Below are positions 29,483 to 38,628 of a DNA stretch of 64,000 nt, one piece after another (position 1 is the first letter of the stretch; each line of letters opens with the position of its first letter). Source of the stretch: an uncultured Acidimicrobiia bacterium (GTDB taxonomy: Bacteria; Actinomycetota; Acidimicrobiia; Acidimicrobiales; CAIXPF01); contig CAIXPF010000034.1 of NCBI GenBank assembly GCA_903921205.1, positions 1 through 64,000 on the forward strand. Direction: 5' to 3'. A program made the position numbers and the translations under genes. A model generated the notes under the pieces. It saw nothing but the letters and a program-made list of their open reading frames with translations, searched no databases and was not told where the DNA came from.

Positions 29483-30301
29483 TCACGCCGACGCGGCGCT
29501 GCCCCGCACCGCCAACGCGGCCACCACCGCGGCCACCCCGATCGCTTCCGCCGTTGACGGACGCTGGCCGAGCACCACCGCACCGACCAGGGTGGCGGTC
29601 GCCGGCAGCAGGGTGGACAGCAGCGCGAACCGCGCCGCGGGGACCCGAGCCAGGACCACTTGGTCCAAGGCGTAGGGCACGACGTTGGAGCACAACGCCA
29701 CCGCGGCACAGGCCAGCAGCGCTGCGGCGAACGCCCGGTCGGGGGGACCGTGGCCCACCAGACCGGAAAGCCCGACCGGTGCCACGACCACTGCGGCGAA
29801 CACCGTCGATCGGGCCAGGCCATCGAGACCGGCGGAGGCCCCGGCGGCGCTCACCCGGCGGCCCCACACGATGTACCCGGCCCACATTGCGGCCGAGGCG
29901 AGTGCGAACCCGACCCCGGCGGCGTTGCCCGCCCATTCCACATCGGCCAGCAGCACCACCCCGCACCCGGCCAACGCCACCGCCACCAGGTCGCGCGGCC
30001 GGCGGCTGCCCAAGGCCGCGACGCTGATCGGGCCGCTGAACTCGATGGCCACCGCAGTCCCCAAGGGCAACCGGGCGATCGCCAGGTAGAACGACAGGTT
30101 CATCAGCCCCAGGGCCGCACCGAAGCAGGCCAGGTCGATCCGTTGCCTGCGGGTCGTGGCGCGCCAGCGTGGACGGCGCCACGCCACCAGGGCCAACGCC
30201 GACCACGACAGACGCAGCCAGGCGACCGCCGGGGAACCGAGGCGACCGAACAGCTCCACAGCCAACGCCGCCCCGACGTACTGGGTGACCGCCCCGGCCA
30301 T
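29483..30301 (-). CDS. EamA/RhtA family DMT-superfamily permease (start uncertain)
   Basis: About 10 TM segments; GLMNLSFYLAIARLPLGTAVAIEFSGPISVAAL...; ORF open upstream to 30478, so start could be further 5'. Confidence 0.82.
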   Translation of the reverse strand: MAGAVTQYVGAALAVELFGRLGSPAVAWLRLSWSALALVAWRRPRWRATTRRQRIDLACFGAALGLMNLSFYLAIARLPLGTAVAIEFSGPISVAALGSRRPRDLVAVALAGCGVVLLADVEWAGNAAGVGFALASAAMWAGYIVWGRRVSAAGASAGLDGLARSTVFAAVVVAPVGLSGLVGHGPPDRAFAAALLACAAVALCSNVVPYALDQVVLARVPAARFALLSTLLPATATLVGAVVLGQRPSTAEAIGVAAVVAALAVRGSAASA

Positions 30302-30399
30302 CACGAGGGCGGGGGCCCAGGTGACCAGCTTCGACCGACCGGCCGTCTCCCCCGTGGCCCCCGTCGACCCGGGCGAACCCGGGTCGGACCCCGGCTCGC

Positions 30400-30831
30400 T
30401 CAGCCCCGGTCCCGTCGGGGCAGCTGCACCACGGCCTCGCCCGGCATCAGCACGTTGCCGTCGGGGTCCTGCTCCCACACCTCGAGCGTGACCAGGTCGC
30501 CGTCGATCGCGATGACCCGGCCGTGGAACTCGTAGTCCCGCTCAGGCAGGGCGCTGGCCCGGTTCTGCCATTGCAGGGACCGCATCCGGCCCGCCGGGCC
30601 GGCCCAGTCGGTGACGTACTGGGACAGCCACGCGCCCTGCAGCGGGCCGTGCACGATGATGTCGGGGTGACCCTCGAAACGGGCGTAGTCCACGTCGTAG
30701 TGGATGCGGTGGGGGTTCCAGGTGGCCGCGCTGTAGAGGAACAGCTGCACCCGGCTGGCGTTGCGAACCACCGTCGGCAGGACCGCACCCGGAGCCAGCT
30801 CGTCGGCGTAGGGCTGCACGACAGCGCTCAT
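30400..30831 (-). CDS. MaoC-like (hotdog) dehydratase
   Basis: 143 aa; ATWNPHRIHYDVDYARFEGHPDIIVHGPLQGAWLSQYVTDW. Confidence 0.85.
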   Translation of the reverse strand: MSAVVQPYADELAPGAVLPTVVRNASRVQLFLYSAATWNPHRIHYDVDYARFEGHPDIIVHGPLQGAWLSQYVTDWAGPAGRMRSLQWQNRASALPERDYEFHGRVIAIDGDLVTLEVWEQDPDGNVLMPGEAVVQLPRRDRG

Positions 30832-31331
30832 CGGGCGATGCCGATCTGTCGGGTCCGGGCGACGACCTCACCGGCGGCGGTGCGGTAGGTGATCTCGCGG
30901 GTGATGCGCACGAAGGGCCCCTTGCTGCCGTCCTTCTGGTCGATCGCGGCCAGTCGGGCCTCGCCGGTGATGACGTCGCCGGCGTGCACCGGTGCCACGA
31001 AGTCCCACTCCTCGCCGCCGAACATGATCCGGGCGACCTCGAGACGGATCGGCTTGTCCCCGACGAAGAGCCCGTCGATGCCGATGTCACCGAGCGGCCG
31101 GCCCTGCACCAGGGCGTAGGCGACGTAGGTGGGCGGGACCACCATCGTGCGATACCCGGCGGCATGCGCCGCGGTCTCGTCGAAGTAGATCGGGTTGAGG
31201 TCACCGACGGCCTGGGCGTACCGCTGCGAGCCCTCGGCGGTGACGGTGACGGTGACCGGCGGCGCGAGCAGCTCGCCCACCCGGGCCGCGGTCTCGGCCG
31301 GTATCAGAGAGGTTGTCGACACGACGCGCAT
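30828..31331 (-). CDS. MaoC N-terminal/FAS1-type dehydratase domain protein
   Basis: VTVTAEGSQRYAQAVGDLNPIYFDETAAHAAGYRTMVVPPTYVAYAL; 4-nt overlap with the partner MaoC gene. Start within ORF 30828..31382 is approximate. Confidence 0.82.
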   Translation of the reverse strand: MRVVSTTSLIPAETAARVGELLAPPVTVTVTAEGSQRYAQAVGDLNPIYFDETAAHAAGYRTMVVPPTYVAYALVQGRPLGDIGIDGLFVGDKPIRLEVARIMFGGEEWDFVAPVHAGDVITGEARLAAIDQKDGSKGPFVRITREITYRTAAGEVVARTRQIGIAR

Positions 31332-31429
31332 CGTACCGTCCGGCATCGTGGGACGCCCCGGCCCTCGCCACCACGACCACAACCCGCCGCCGGGATGAGC
31401 GGCGGCGGCGCAGCAACTAGGTTGCGGCC

Positions 31430-32275
31430 ATGCAGACGGGGACCTACTGCGGCTTCGAGGTGACCGGACACGATCCGGGCATCCAGCTCATCACCTTCAA
31501 CCGGCCCGAGCGGCTCAACGGCACCAGCTCGGCCATGAAACGCGACCTCATCGAGGTGCTCACCCAGACCCAGATGGACGACTCGGTCCGGGTGGTGGTG
31601 TTCACCGGCACCGGCAAGGGCTTCTGCGCCGGTGACACGATCGGCCCCGAGTACCGCGACGACCTGCCGGTCGCCACGGCCCGGCTCAACCCCGGCCACG
31701 AGCACGCACTGGGCACCTACGACGGGCTGCGCACCGTGTCCCAGGGGCTCAACCAGGCGGTGCGCAACCTCAACAAGATGACCGTCGCCGCCATCAACGG
31801 CTTCGCCATCCAGACCGGGCTCTCCCTGGCGCTGTGTTGCGACTTCCGCATCGCCGCCCGGGGGGCGAAGCTGGGCAGCGGCACCCTGCGTTACGGCCTG
31901 CTGCCCGACGAGGGCGGCCACTACCTGCTGGTGCAGCACCTCGGCCTGGCGCGGGCCATGGACTTCATGTTCCGCAAGCGCATCGTCACCGCCGATGAAG
32001 CCGCCGAGCTGGGGCTGGTCAACGAGGTCGTCGACCCCGACGACCTGCAGCGCTCTGCGATGGACCTTGCGATCGAGCTGGCCAACGGGCCGCAGGTGGC
32101 CATGCGACTGCTGAAGCGGGCCACCTACAACGCCGCGGACATGAGCTGGAACCAGGCCCTCGACGACATCGCCGTGCGCACCCCGATGGCCGATCACCAC
32201 CCCGACGCAGCCGAGGGCGGCGCGGCGTTCCTGCAGAAGCGGGCGCCGCAGTTCAACACCTGGCTGGGGTCATGA
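31430..32275 (+). CDS. Enoyl-CoA hydratase/isomerase family protein
   Basis: 281 aa; ITFNRPERLNGTSSAMKRDLIEVL, VVVFTGTGKGFCAGDTIG, KMTVAAINGFAIQTGLSLALCCDFRIAARGAKLGS. Confidence 0.92.
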   Translation: MQTGTYCGFEVTGHDPGIQLITFNRPERLNGTSSAMKRDLIEVLTQTQMDDSVRVVVFTGTGKGFCAGDTIGPEYRDDLPVATARLNPGHEHALGTYDGLRTVSQGLNQAVRNLNKMTVAAINGFAIQTGLSLALCCDFRIAARGAKLGSGTLRYGLLPDEGGHYLLVQHLGLARAMDFMFRKRIVTADEAAELGLVNEVVDPDDLQRSAMDLAIELANGPQVAMRLLKRATYNAADMSWNQALDDIAVRTPMADHHPDAAEGGAAFLQKRAPQFNTWLGS

Positions 32276-33066
32276 ACACCAAGCCGGCCAAGGAGTACCC
32301 GCCCTCCGGCCACGTCCTGCGCCGGCTGTACATCTCGTTGATCCCCGACGAGCACGAGACCGGCGTGCTCTACAGCTCGATGCCCCTGCGGCCCGAGCTG
32401 TTCCTCGACGGGCACTTCCGGCTCTCGGCCATCGCCACCATGGTCGACATGGCCGCAGGGGTGATGTCGGTGGGCATCACCCAGCCGGACTGGACCGCGA
32501 CGTTCGACATGGCCACCCACCGCATCGGTGAGGCCGAACCGGGCAGCCTGGCCGAGGGCGTCACCCGGCTGGTTCGGGCGGGCAAGAACATCGTCGTGTC
32601 CGAGACCACGGTTTCCAGTGGCGGCCGGCCCATCGCCTACGTGGAGACCACCTACAGCCGGCTCCCCTGGCGGGAGGGAACCCTGGCGGCGGTGGGCATG
32701 GACCAGCCGCGGCACTTCGGTGAGGGTGAGGAACCGTTCACCGCGCCGCTCGCCGACACCATCGGCTTCCAACGCGCCGAACCGGGCATCGTGGAGTTCG
32801 ACCTCACGCCGCTGATCCGTAACAGCACCGGGTCGATCCAGGGCGGCGTCAGCGCCATGGCGGCGGAAGAGGCGGCACTGCACCTCGCCGGGCCGAGCTC
32901 GTCGCTGGAGTTCCTGCACCTGTACTACCTGGCCGCCGACCGATCCGGCCCCTACCGTTCGACCGCCACGGCACTGCGCGACACCCCGCACGGCACCACC
33001 GGCCGGGTGAAGCTGAGCGGCAGCGAACGGGTCGTGGTCCAGGGCACCTTCGTCGCCACCCGCTGA
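32272..33066 (+). CDS. Double-hotdog thioesterase-like protein
   Basis: 264 aa; LDGHFRLSAIATMVDMAAGVMSVG and GSIQGGVSAMAAEEAALH hotdog segments; ATGA overlap with the enoyl-CoA hydratase gene. Confidence 0.7.
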   Translation: MNTKPAKEYPPSGHVLRRLYISLIPDEHETGVLYSSMPLRPELFLDGHFRLSAIATMVDMAAGVMSVGITQPDWTATFDMATHRIGEAEPGSLAEGVTRLVRAGKNIVVSETTVSSGGRPIAYVETTYSRLPWREGTLAAVGMDQPRHFGEGEEPFTAPLADTIGFQRAEPGIVEFDLTPLIRNSTGSIQGGVSAMAAEEAALHLAGPSSSLEFLHLYYLAADRSGPYRSTATALRDTPHGTTGRVKLSGSERVVVQGTFVATR

Positions 33067-33080
33067 GCCCGCGAACCGCG

Positions 33081-34241
33081 CTAGTCGCCGAGCTCGGCGA
33101 GGACCTCGTCGGTGTCGGCCCCGAGCGTGCGACCCGACCAGCGCAGCCGGCCCGGCGTGGCCGACAGCTGGGCGATCAGACCCTGTTGGGCCAGCCCGCC
33201 GACTTCGGCGATGGCCCCGCGGGCCCGCAGGTGATCGTCGACGAAGATGTCGGCCATGTCGTAGACGATCGCCGCCGCGGCCTCGGCCTCCTCGAACGCC
33301 GCCACCGCCTCGACCGCCGTGCGCCGGGCCATCCACTGCGCCATCAGCTCATCGAGCTCGTCGGCGTTGGCGGTGCGACCGTCGAAGGTGGCGAAACGCT
33401 CCTCGGCGCCCACCCCGATGAGGTTCATCACCCGGCGAGCCACCGCATCGGCCGTGGTCGACACCGCCACCCAACGCCCGTCGGAGCACTGGTAGCACGA
33501 ACGCGGCACCGTGTAGGGCAGACGTGAACCCATCCGCGGCATGAGGTAGCCCAACGCCCCGTAGGCGGAGACCAGCGGACCCATCATCTGCAGCAACGAC
33601 TCGACCAGGCTCACGTCGACCACCTGGCCCACCCCGGCGTGCAGGGCCACCATGGTGGCGAAGGCGCCGACGACCGCGGTCAGCTCGTCGGTGAGGGCGA
33701 TGGGCGGCAGCAGCGGAGGTCGGCCCGCCTCACCGTTCAGCCCGGCGAACCCGGCCATGGCCTCCGCCACCGTGGCGAAACCCGGCCGGTTGCGGTACGG
33801 GCCGGTCTGACCGAAGCCGGTGACCCGGGTGATGACCAGCTTCGGGTTGTGCTGCCACAGCACGTCAGGGCCCAGGCCCAGCGCCTCGAGCTTGCCCGGC
33901 CGGAAGTTCTCGACCAGCACGTCGGCCGTCTCCACCAACTGCAACAGCCGCCGGCGGCCCTCGTCGTCCTTGAGGTCGAGCACCATCGTCCGCTTGTTGC
34001 GGTTGGCGAACTTCCAGAACAGGGTCTGCCCGTCGGCGGGATCGCGCCAGCCCACGTTACGGCTGGTGTCGCCACCGTCGGGCCGTTCGATCTTGATGAC
34101 GTCGGCACCGAAGTCGGCGAGGTGCCGGGCACAACCCGGTCCGGCGAACACCGTGGCCAGGTCGAGCACCCGGATGTCGGCAAGAGGCGTGGGCTTGTCG
34201 TCGGTCGTAGGCACGACCGGCAGGGTAGCGGGACGAACCAC
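33081..34241 (-). CDS. CaiB/BaiF family CoA transferase
   Basis: 386 aa; LADIRVLDLATVFAGPGCARHLADFGADVIKIERPDGGDTSRNVGW...NRNKRTMVLDLKDDEGRRRLLQLVETADVLVENFRPGKLEALGL. Confidence 0.94.
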   Translation of the reverse strand: MVRPATLPVVPTTDDKPTPLADIRVLDLATVFAGPGCARHLADFGADVIKIERPDGGDTSRNVGWRDPADGQTLFWKFANRNKRTMVLDLKDDEGRRRLLQLVETADVLVENFRPGKLEALGLGPDVLWQHNPKLVITRVTGFGQTGPYRNRPGFATVAEAMAGFAGLNGEAGRPPLLPPIALTDELTAVVGAFATMVALHAGVGQVVDVSLVESLLQMMGPLVSAYGALGYLMPRMGSRLPYTVPRSCYQCSDGRWVAVSTTADAVARRVMNLIGVGAEERFATFDGRTANADELDELMAQWMARRTAVEAVAAFEEAEAAAAIVYDMADIFVDDHLRARGAIAEVGGLAQQGLIAQLSATPGRLRWSGRTLGADTDEVLAELGD

Positions 34242-34310
34242 GGTGCTCCGCGGCCGGCGGGAGCGAGGGCCAGCGCGGGATCAGGGCCGGGCCAGAGCGT
34301 CGCAGGCCGC

Positions 34311-35951
34311 TCAGCCGAACCCGACGGTGTCGTGGGCCAGCTCGCCGCCGACCACCGTGGCCAGGACCGGCACCTCGCCGATGCCGTCGCGGTCGACGGT
34401 GAGGAGGTCCTCGCCGAGCACGACGAAGTCGGCCAGCATGCCCGGTGCCAGGGTGCCCTTGCGGCCCTCCTCGAACGCGGCGTAGGCCGACCCGGTGGTG
34501 TAGGCGGCCAGGGCGGCGGCGATCGGGATGGCCTCGGCGGGCACGAACGGCTCCCCGCTCGCCGTGCGCTGGTTGACCATGTCGTGCATGCCCAGCAACG
34601 GCGCCCCGTTCACCACCGGCCGGTCCGAGGAACCCGGCAGCGGGATGCCCCGCTCGAGGAAGGACCGCTGCCGGTAGGCCTCGGGCGTGCGGTGCACGCC
34701 CAGGGCGGCCTTCATGCCGTCGCCGATCTCGGAGATGAACCGGCCCTGCGGGACGGGGATGACCCCCAGCGCCTTCACCTGGTCGAGCAACGCGGTGGCG
34801 ATCACCCCGCAGTGCTCGATGCGGTGGCGGGTGTCCGGCCGCGGGTAGTCGCGCTGGCACTCGGCGTAGATGTCGAGCACGGTGGCCACCGCCCGATCGC
34901 CGATGGCATGGGTGCAGACCTGCCAGCCGCTGCGATGCGCGGCCAGGATGCGCCGCCGCAGCAGCTCCGGATCGGTCTGGAAGAACCCGCAGTTGCAGCC
35001 GCCGCCCTCGAACGGCTCGAGCATCGCCGCGGTGCGCCCGATGAGCGACCCGTCGGAGAACACCTTGGTTCCCCCAATGCGCAGCCACTCGTCGCCGAAC
35101 CCGCCGGTCAGGCCGCCGTCGAGGGCGAAACACTCGCCGTCGTCCTCGTGGTGGTCGAGATGGTGCAGCGCCTCCACGGCGACCAGCAGGTTGACCCGCA
35201 CCCCCAGCACGCCGCGGCGTCGCGCCTCCTGCCAGGCCCTCAGCTCGATGGGCGAGTTGGCCAGCAACCCTGCGCCCACCCCGGCCTCGGTGGCCGAGGT
35301 GACCCCCTCGGCGAGGTACTGGCGGCTGGCCCGGCCGATCGCTGCGACCATCCGCTCGACCGACATCGGGTAGGTGAGCCGCCGTACCAGGGCCTGGGCC
35401 TGCTCCAGGATCAACCCGTTCGGCCGGCCGTCCTCGTCGGTGACCACGACCCCGCCGTCGGGCACCGCCTGGCCATCGATGTCCGCCAGCACCAACGAGT
35501 TCACCGTGCACATGTGCCCGGAGTTGTGCTTGAGCCACACCCGGTGCCGCGGCGCCACCGCGTCGAGCTCGGCCGCTGTCGGATGGCGAGCCTCGATCAG
35601 CTTGTTCTGGTCGTACCCGGCGCCGATCACCCACTCCCCCGGTGGGGTGGCCGCCGCCCGTTCGGCGATCGCCCGGCAGATGTCGGCCACCGAGCGCATC
35701 GGCGGCGAGGCGAGATCGACGTCGTCGAGGTTGACCCCGTGGAAGAGCAGGTGGTTGTGCGCGTCGTTGAACCCCGGCACCACGTGCCGCCCGCCGAGAT
35801 CGACGACCCGGCGCGCCTGCACCACGTCGGCCAGCGACCGGTCGCCGAGGGCCACCACCCGTCCGCCCAAGGTGGCCAGCGCCTCGGCCTCGGGCTGCGA
35901 GGGGTCCTGGGTGTGGAACCGACCGTTGAGGTACAGAGCATCGAACCGCAC
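34311..35951 (-). CDS. Amidohydrolase family protein (YtcJ-like)
   Basis: VVDLGGRHVVPGFNDAHNHLLFHG; VCTHAIGDRAVATVLDIYAE; HRIEHCGVI; GSDRPVVNGAPLLGMHDMV; GTLAPGMLADFVVLGEDLL. Confidence 0.9.
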   Translation of the reverse strand: MRFDALYLNGRFHTQDPSQPEAEALATLGGRVVALGDRSLADVVQARRVVDLGGRHVVPGFNDAHNHLLFHGVNLDDVDLASPPMRSVADICRAIAERAAATPPGEWVIGAGYDQNKLIEARHPTAAELDAVAPRHRVWLKHNSGHMCTVNSLVLADIDGQAVPDGGVVVTDEDGRPNGLILEQAQALVRRLTYPMSVERMVAAIGRASRQYLAEGVTSATEAGVGAGLLANSPIELRAWQEARRRGVLGVRVNLLVAVEALHHLDHHEDDGECFALDGGLTGGFGDEWLRIGGTKVFSDGSLIGRTAAMLEPFEGGGCNCGFFQTDPELLRRRILAAHRSGWQVCTHAIGDRAVATVLDIYAECQRDYPRPDTRHRIEHCGVIATALLDQVKALGVIPVPQGRFISEIGDGMKAALGVHRTPEAYRQRSFLERGIPLPGSSDRPVVNGAPLLGMHDMVNQRTASGEPFVPAEAIPIAAALAAYTTGSAYAAFEEGRKGTLAPGMLADFVVLGEDLLTVDRDGIGEVPVLATVVGGELAHDTVGFG

Positions 35952-35997
35952 GGACCAAGCCTGGCACAGCCCCACCGCCGGTGGGTGCGGCGGAGCC

Positions 35998-36039
35998 GCC
36001 GGGTCGACCGGGCAGACCTGACCGCCCGGTCGACCCGGC
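35998..36039. promoter_or_regulatory. 16-bp perfect inverted repeat in divergent intergenic region
   Basis: GCCGGGTCGACCGGGC-agacctgacc-GCCCGGTCGACCCGGC; a third partial copy (GCCGACCGGGCAG) follows. Confidence 0.55.
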
Positions 36040-36064
36040 CGACCGGGCAGCTAGGGTCGCCGGC

Positions 36065-37048
36065 ATGGTCGCCGCCTCGAACATCGACGTCTCCATCGGG
36101 CTGTCCGCCGATCTGCCCGTCTCCGGGTTCCTGGAGGTCGCCCGCTCGGCCGCCGGCATGGGATACCGACGGGTATGGATCGGGGAGACCTTCAAGCTCG
36201 ACCCGCTGGTGTTCATGACCCGGGTGCACGCCGAGCTGCCCGAACTGCAGGTCGGCATCGGGCCCATGCCGTCGCTGCTGCGCACCGGGCCGCAGCTGGC
36301 CATGGCCGCAGCCACCCTGCGCGGCCTCGGCATGGCCGAGCCCATCGAGATGCTGGTCGGTGCGTCGAGCCCGGCCATGACCGACGGCTGGCACGGTCGT
36401 GGGGTGGCCACCGTGGCCGGCACCGAGGCGTTGTTCCGGGCGGCCCGCCAGGCCGCAGCCGGCGAACGCACCGACGTCGACCACCCCCAGGCCCGCTCGC
36501 ACGGCTTCGTCAACGGCCTCGGCCCCGTCGACCTCCGCCTCGGCCTCGCGGCCCTCGGGCCCCGGATGCTGCACCTTGCCGGGCGGGTCGCGGATCGGGT
36601 GGCGCTCAACCTCTGCGGGGCCGACCAGGTACCCGAGCTGATGGAGCGGGTCGCCGCCGGGGCGGCGGAGGCCGGCCGGCCGTGCCCGCCGGTCACGGTG
36701 TGGGTCCACTGCTGTGTCGATCCCGACGACGACGCCCTGGCGTGGGGTGCCCGCTTCCTCTCCGGCTACGTGCGTGCCCCCGGCTACCGCGACGCCATCG
36801 CCGCCCAGGGATTCCGTTCCGTGGTGGACGCCGCCGACGCCGCCGGCAACGCACGCACGATCCGGGGCCTGATCCCCCACGAGATGCTGACCGCGGTGCT
36901 CGGCTTCGGAACCGCCGAGCAGGTCCGCGCCCGCATCGATGCCTTCGCCGCGACCGGGGCCGAGGTGGCGGTGAACCCCTCGCTGGCCATCGATCCCGGC
37001 GGTCTGCGCACCCTCGGTGCGGTCGCCCGGACGGAGGCCGGTCGATGA
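36065..37048 (+). CDS. LLM class (luciferase-like, probably F420-dependent) oxidoreductase
   Basis: MVAASNIDVSIGLSADLPVSGFLEVARSAAGMGYRRVWIGETFKLDPLVFMTRVHAEL...VGIGPMPSLLRTGPQLAMAAATL. Confidence 0.82.
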   Translation: MVAASNIDVSIGLSADLPVSGFLEVARSAAGMGYRRVWIGETFKLDPLVFMTRVHAELPELQVGIGPMPSLLRTGPQLAMAAATLRGLGMAEPIEMLVGASSPAMTDGWHGRGVATVAGTEALFRAARQAAAGERTDVDHPQARSHGFVNGLGPVDLRLGLAALGPRMLHLAGRVADRVALNLCGADQVPELMERVAAGAAEAGRPCPPVTVWVHCCVDPDDDALAWGARFLSGYVRAPGYRDAIAAQGFRSVVDAADAAGNARTIRGLIPHEMLTAVLGFGTAEQVRARIDAFAATGAEVAVNPSLAIDPGGLRTLGAVARTEAGR

Positions 37049-38628
37049 GCGCCGAAGAACTGCTCGCCGAGCTCGACCGGGTCGAGGCCAAACGAGCCCG
37101 CGGCCTCGACAGGTCGCGGCCCGACGCCGTGGCGAAACAACACGCCCGCGGCAAGCTCACCGCCCGCGAGCGGGTGACCGTCCTCGCCGACCCCGGCAGC
37201 TTCGTGGAGTACGGCGCCCTCATCGAACCGGCCCGCGAGACCGCCTTCACCGAGGACCTCGACGCCCCCGGCGACGGGGTGGTCACCGGCGCCGTGGACA
37301 TCGACGGTCGGCCGGCGTCGGTGGTGTCCTTCGACTTCACCATGTACGGCGGCTCCAACGGCAAGAACGGCAGTGAGAAGCACGCCCGGGCCACCCACGA
37401 CGCCCTCGAACACGGCCATCCGTTGGTGCTCCTGCTCGAGGGCGGCGGCCACCGCATCCAGGACGGGCTCGACTCGCGGCACTTCGCCGCCGCCGGCAAC
37501 AACCCGGGGGCGGTGGGCACCTTCGCCGCCATGGCCCGCATGTCGGGCTGGGTCCCGCAGTGCGCGGCCATGCTCGGCGCCGGGTTCGCCGGACCCACCA
37601 ACTTCGCCGGGATGTGCGACTTCGTGGTCATGACCCGCAACGCCACGATGGGCATCGCCGGGCCGGCGCTGGTCAAGGCCGCAACCGGCCAGAGCCTCAC
37701 CAACGACGAGCTCGGGGGCCCCGCCGTCCAGGCGGACACCCACGGCCTCGCCGACCTCGTGGTCGACGACGACGCCGCGGCGATGGACGCGATCCGCAGG
37801 TTCCTGTCCTACCTCCCGTCGAACGCCACCCAGCCCTTGCCGATCGTGCCCTGCGACGACCCCGCCGACCGGGCCGACGACGCCCTGCTGGAGCTCGTGC
37901 CCACCGATCAGCGCAAGGGCTACGACATCCGCAAGGTGATCGACCTGCTCGCCGACCGCGGCTCGACCTTCGAGCTCAAGGCCCGTTTCGCCCGCAACAT
38001 CGTCACCACCCTCGCCCGCCTCGACGGCCGGCCGGTCGGCTTCGTGGCCAACAATCCCGGGCATCTCGCCGGGATGCTCGACAGCAAGGCGTGCGACAAG
38101 GCGTCGCACTTCATCGCCCTGTGCGACGCGTTCGGTCTGCCGCTGGTGTTCCTGATCGACGTGCCCGGCTTCCTCATCGGGCCCGGCGCCGAGCGCACGG
38201 CCCTGGGCCGGCGCAGCGCCAAGCTGATCTTCGAGCTCGGCAACGCCACCGTGCCGCGGGCCGCGGTGGTGCTGCGCAAGGGGTACGGGCTGGGGTACTT
38301 CGCCATGGCCGGCGGCCGCAGCTTCGGAGCCGACCTGTCGGTGGCCTGGCCCGGGGCCGAGATCTGCGCCATGAACGTCGAGGGCGCGGTCGACGTGGCC
38401 TACCGCAACGACTACCTCGCCGCACCCGACCCGCAGGCCCGTCGGGACGAGCTGATCACCGTGTTCAAGAACCAGCGCGACGCGTTGCGCGGCGCCGAGG
38501 CGTTCGGCATCGACGACGTCATCGACCCGCGGCACACCCGCCGGCGGCTGATCAACACGTTCAACCGTTGCGCCCCCCGCAAGCTGACGACGTTCCCGCC
38601 CCGGTTCCGCACCATCAACCCCCTGTGA
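37045..38628 (+). CDS. Acyl-CoA carboxylase carboxyltransferase (beta) subunit
   Basis: 528 codons; KQHARGKLTARERVTVLADPGSFVEYG; GAGFAGPTNFAGMCDFVVMT; GMLDSKACDKASHFIALCDAFGLPLVFLIDVPGFLIGPGAE. Confidence 0.92.
   Translation: MSAEELLAELDRVEAKRARGLDRSRPDAVAKQHARGKLTARERVTVLADPGSFVEYGALIEPARETAFTEDLDAPGDGVVTGAVDIDGRPASVVSFDFTMYGGSNGKNGSEKHARATHDALEHGHPLVLLLEGGGHRIQDGLDSRHFAAAGNNPGAVGTFAAMARMSGWVPQCAAMLGAGFAGPTNFAGMCDFVVMTRNATMGIAGPALVKAATGQSLTNDELGGPAVQADTHGLADLVVDDDAAAMDAIRRFLSYLPSNATQPLPIVPCDDPADRADDALLELVPTDQRKGYDIRKVIDLLADRGSTFELKARFARNIVTTLARLDGRPVGFVANNPGHLAGMLDSKACDKASHFIALCDAFGLPLVFLIDVPGFLIGPGAERTALGRRSAKLIFELGNATVPRAAVVLRKGYGLGYFAMAGGRSFGADLSVAWPGAEICAMNVEGAVDVAYRNDYLAAPDPQARRDELITVFKNQRDALRGAEAFGIDDVIDPRHTRRRLINTFNRCAPRKLTTFPPRFRTINPL

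Noticed and set aside
33639-36218. 859-aa + strand ORF
   Set aside because: Antisense to the CoA transferase and amidohydrolase genes; no recognisable motifs.
34057-36696. 879-aa - strand ORF
   Set aside because: Alternative frame over the amidohydrolase gene and antisense to the LLM gene; Gly/Arg-rich shadow ORF.
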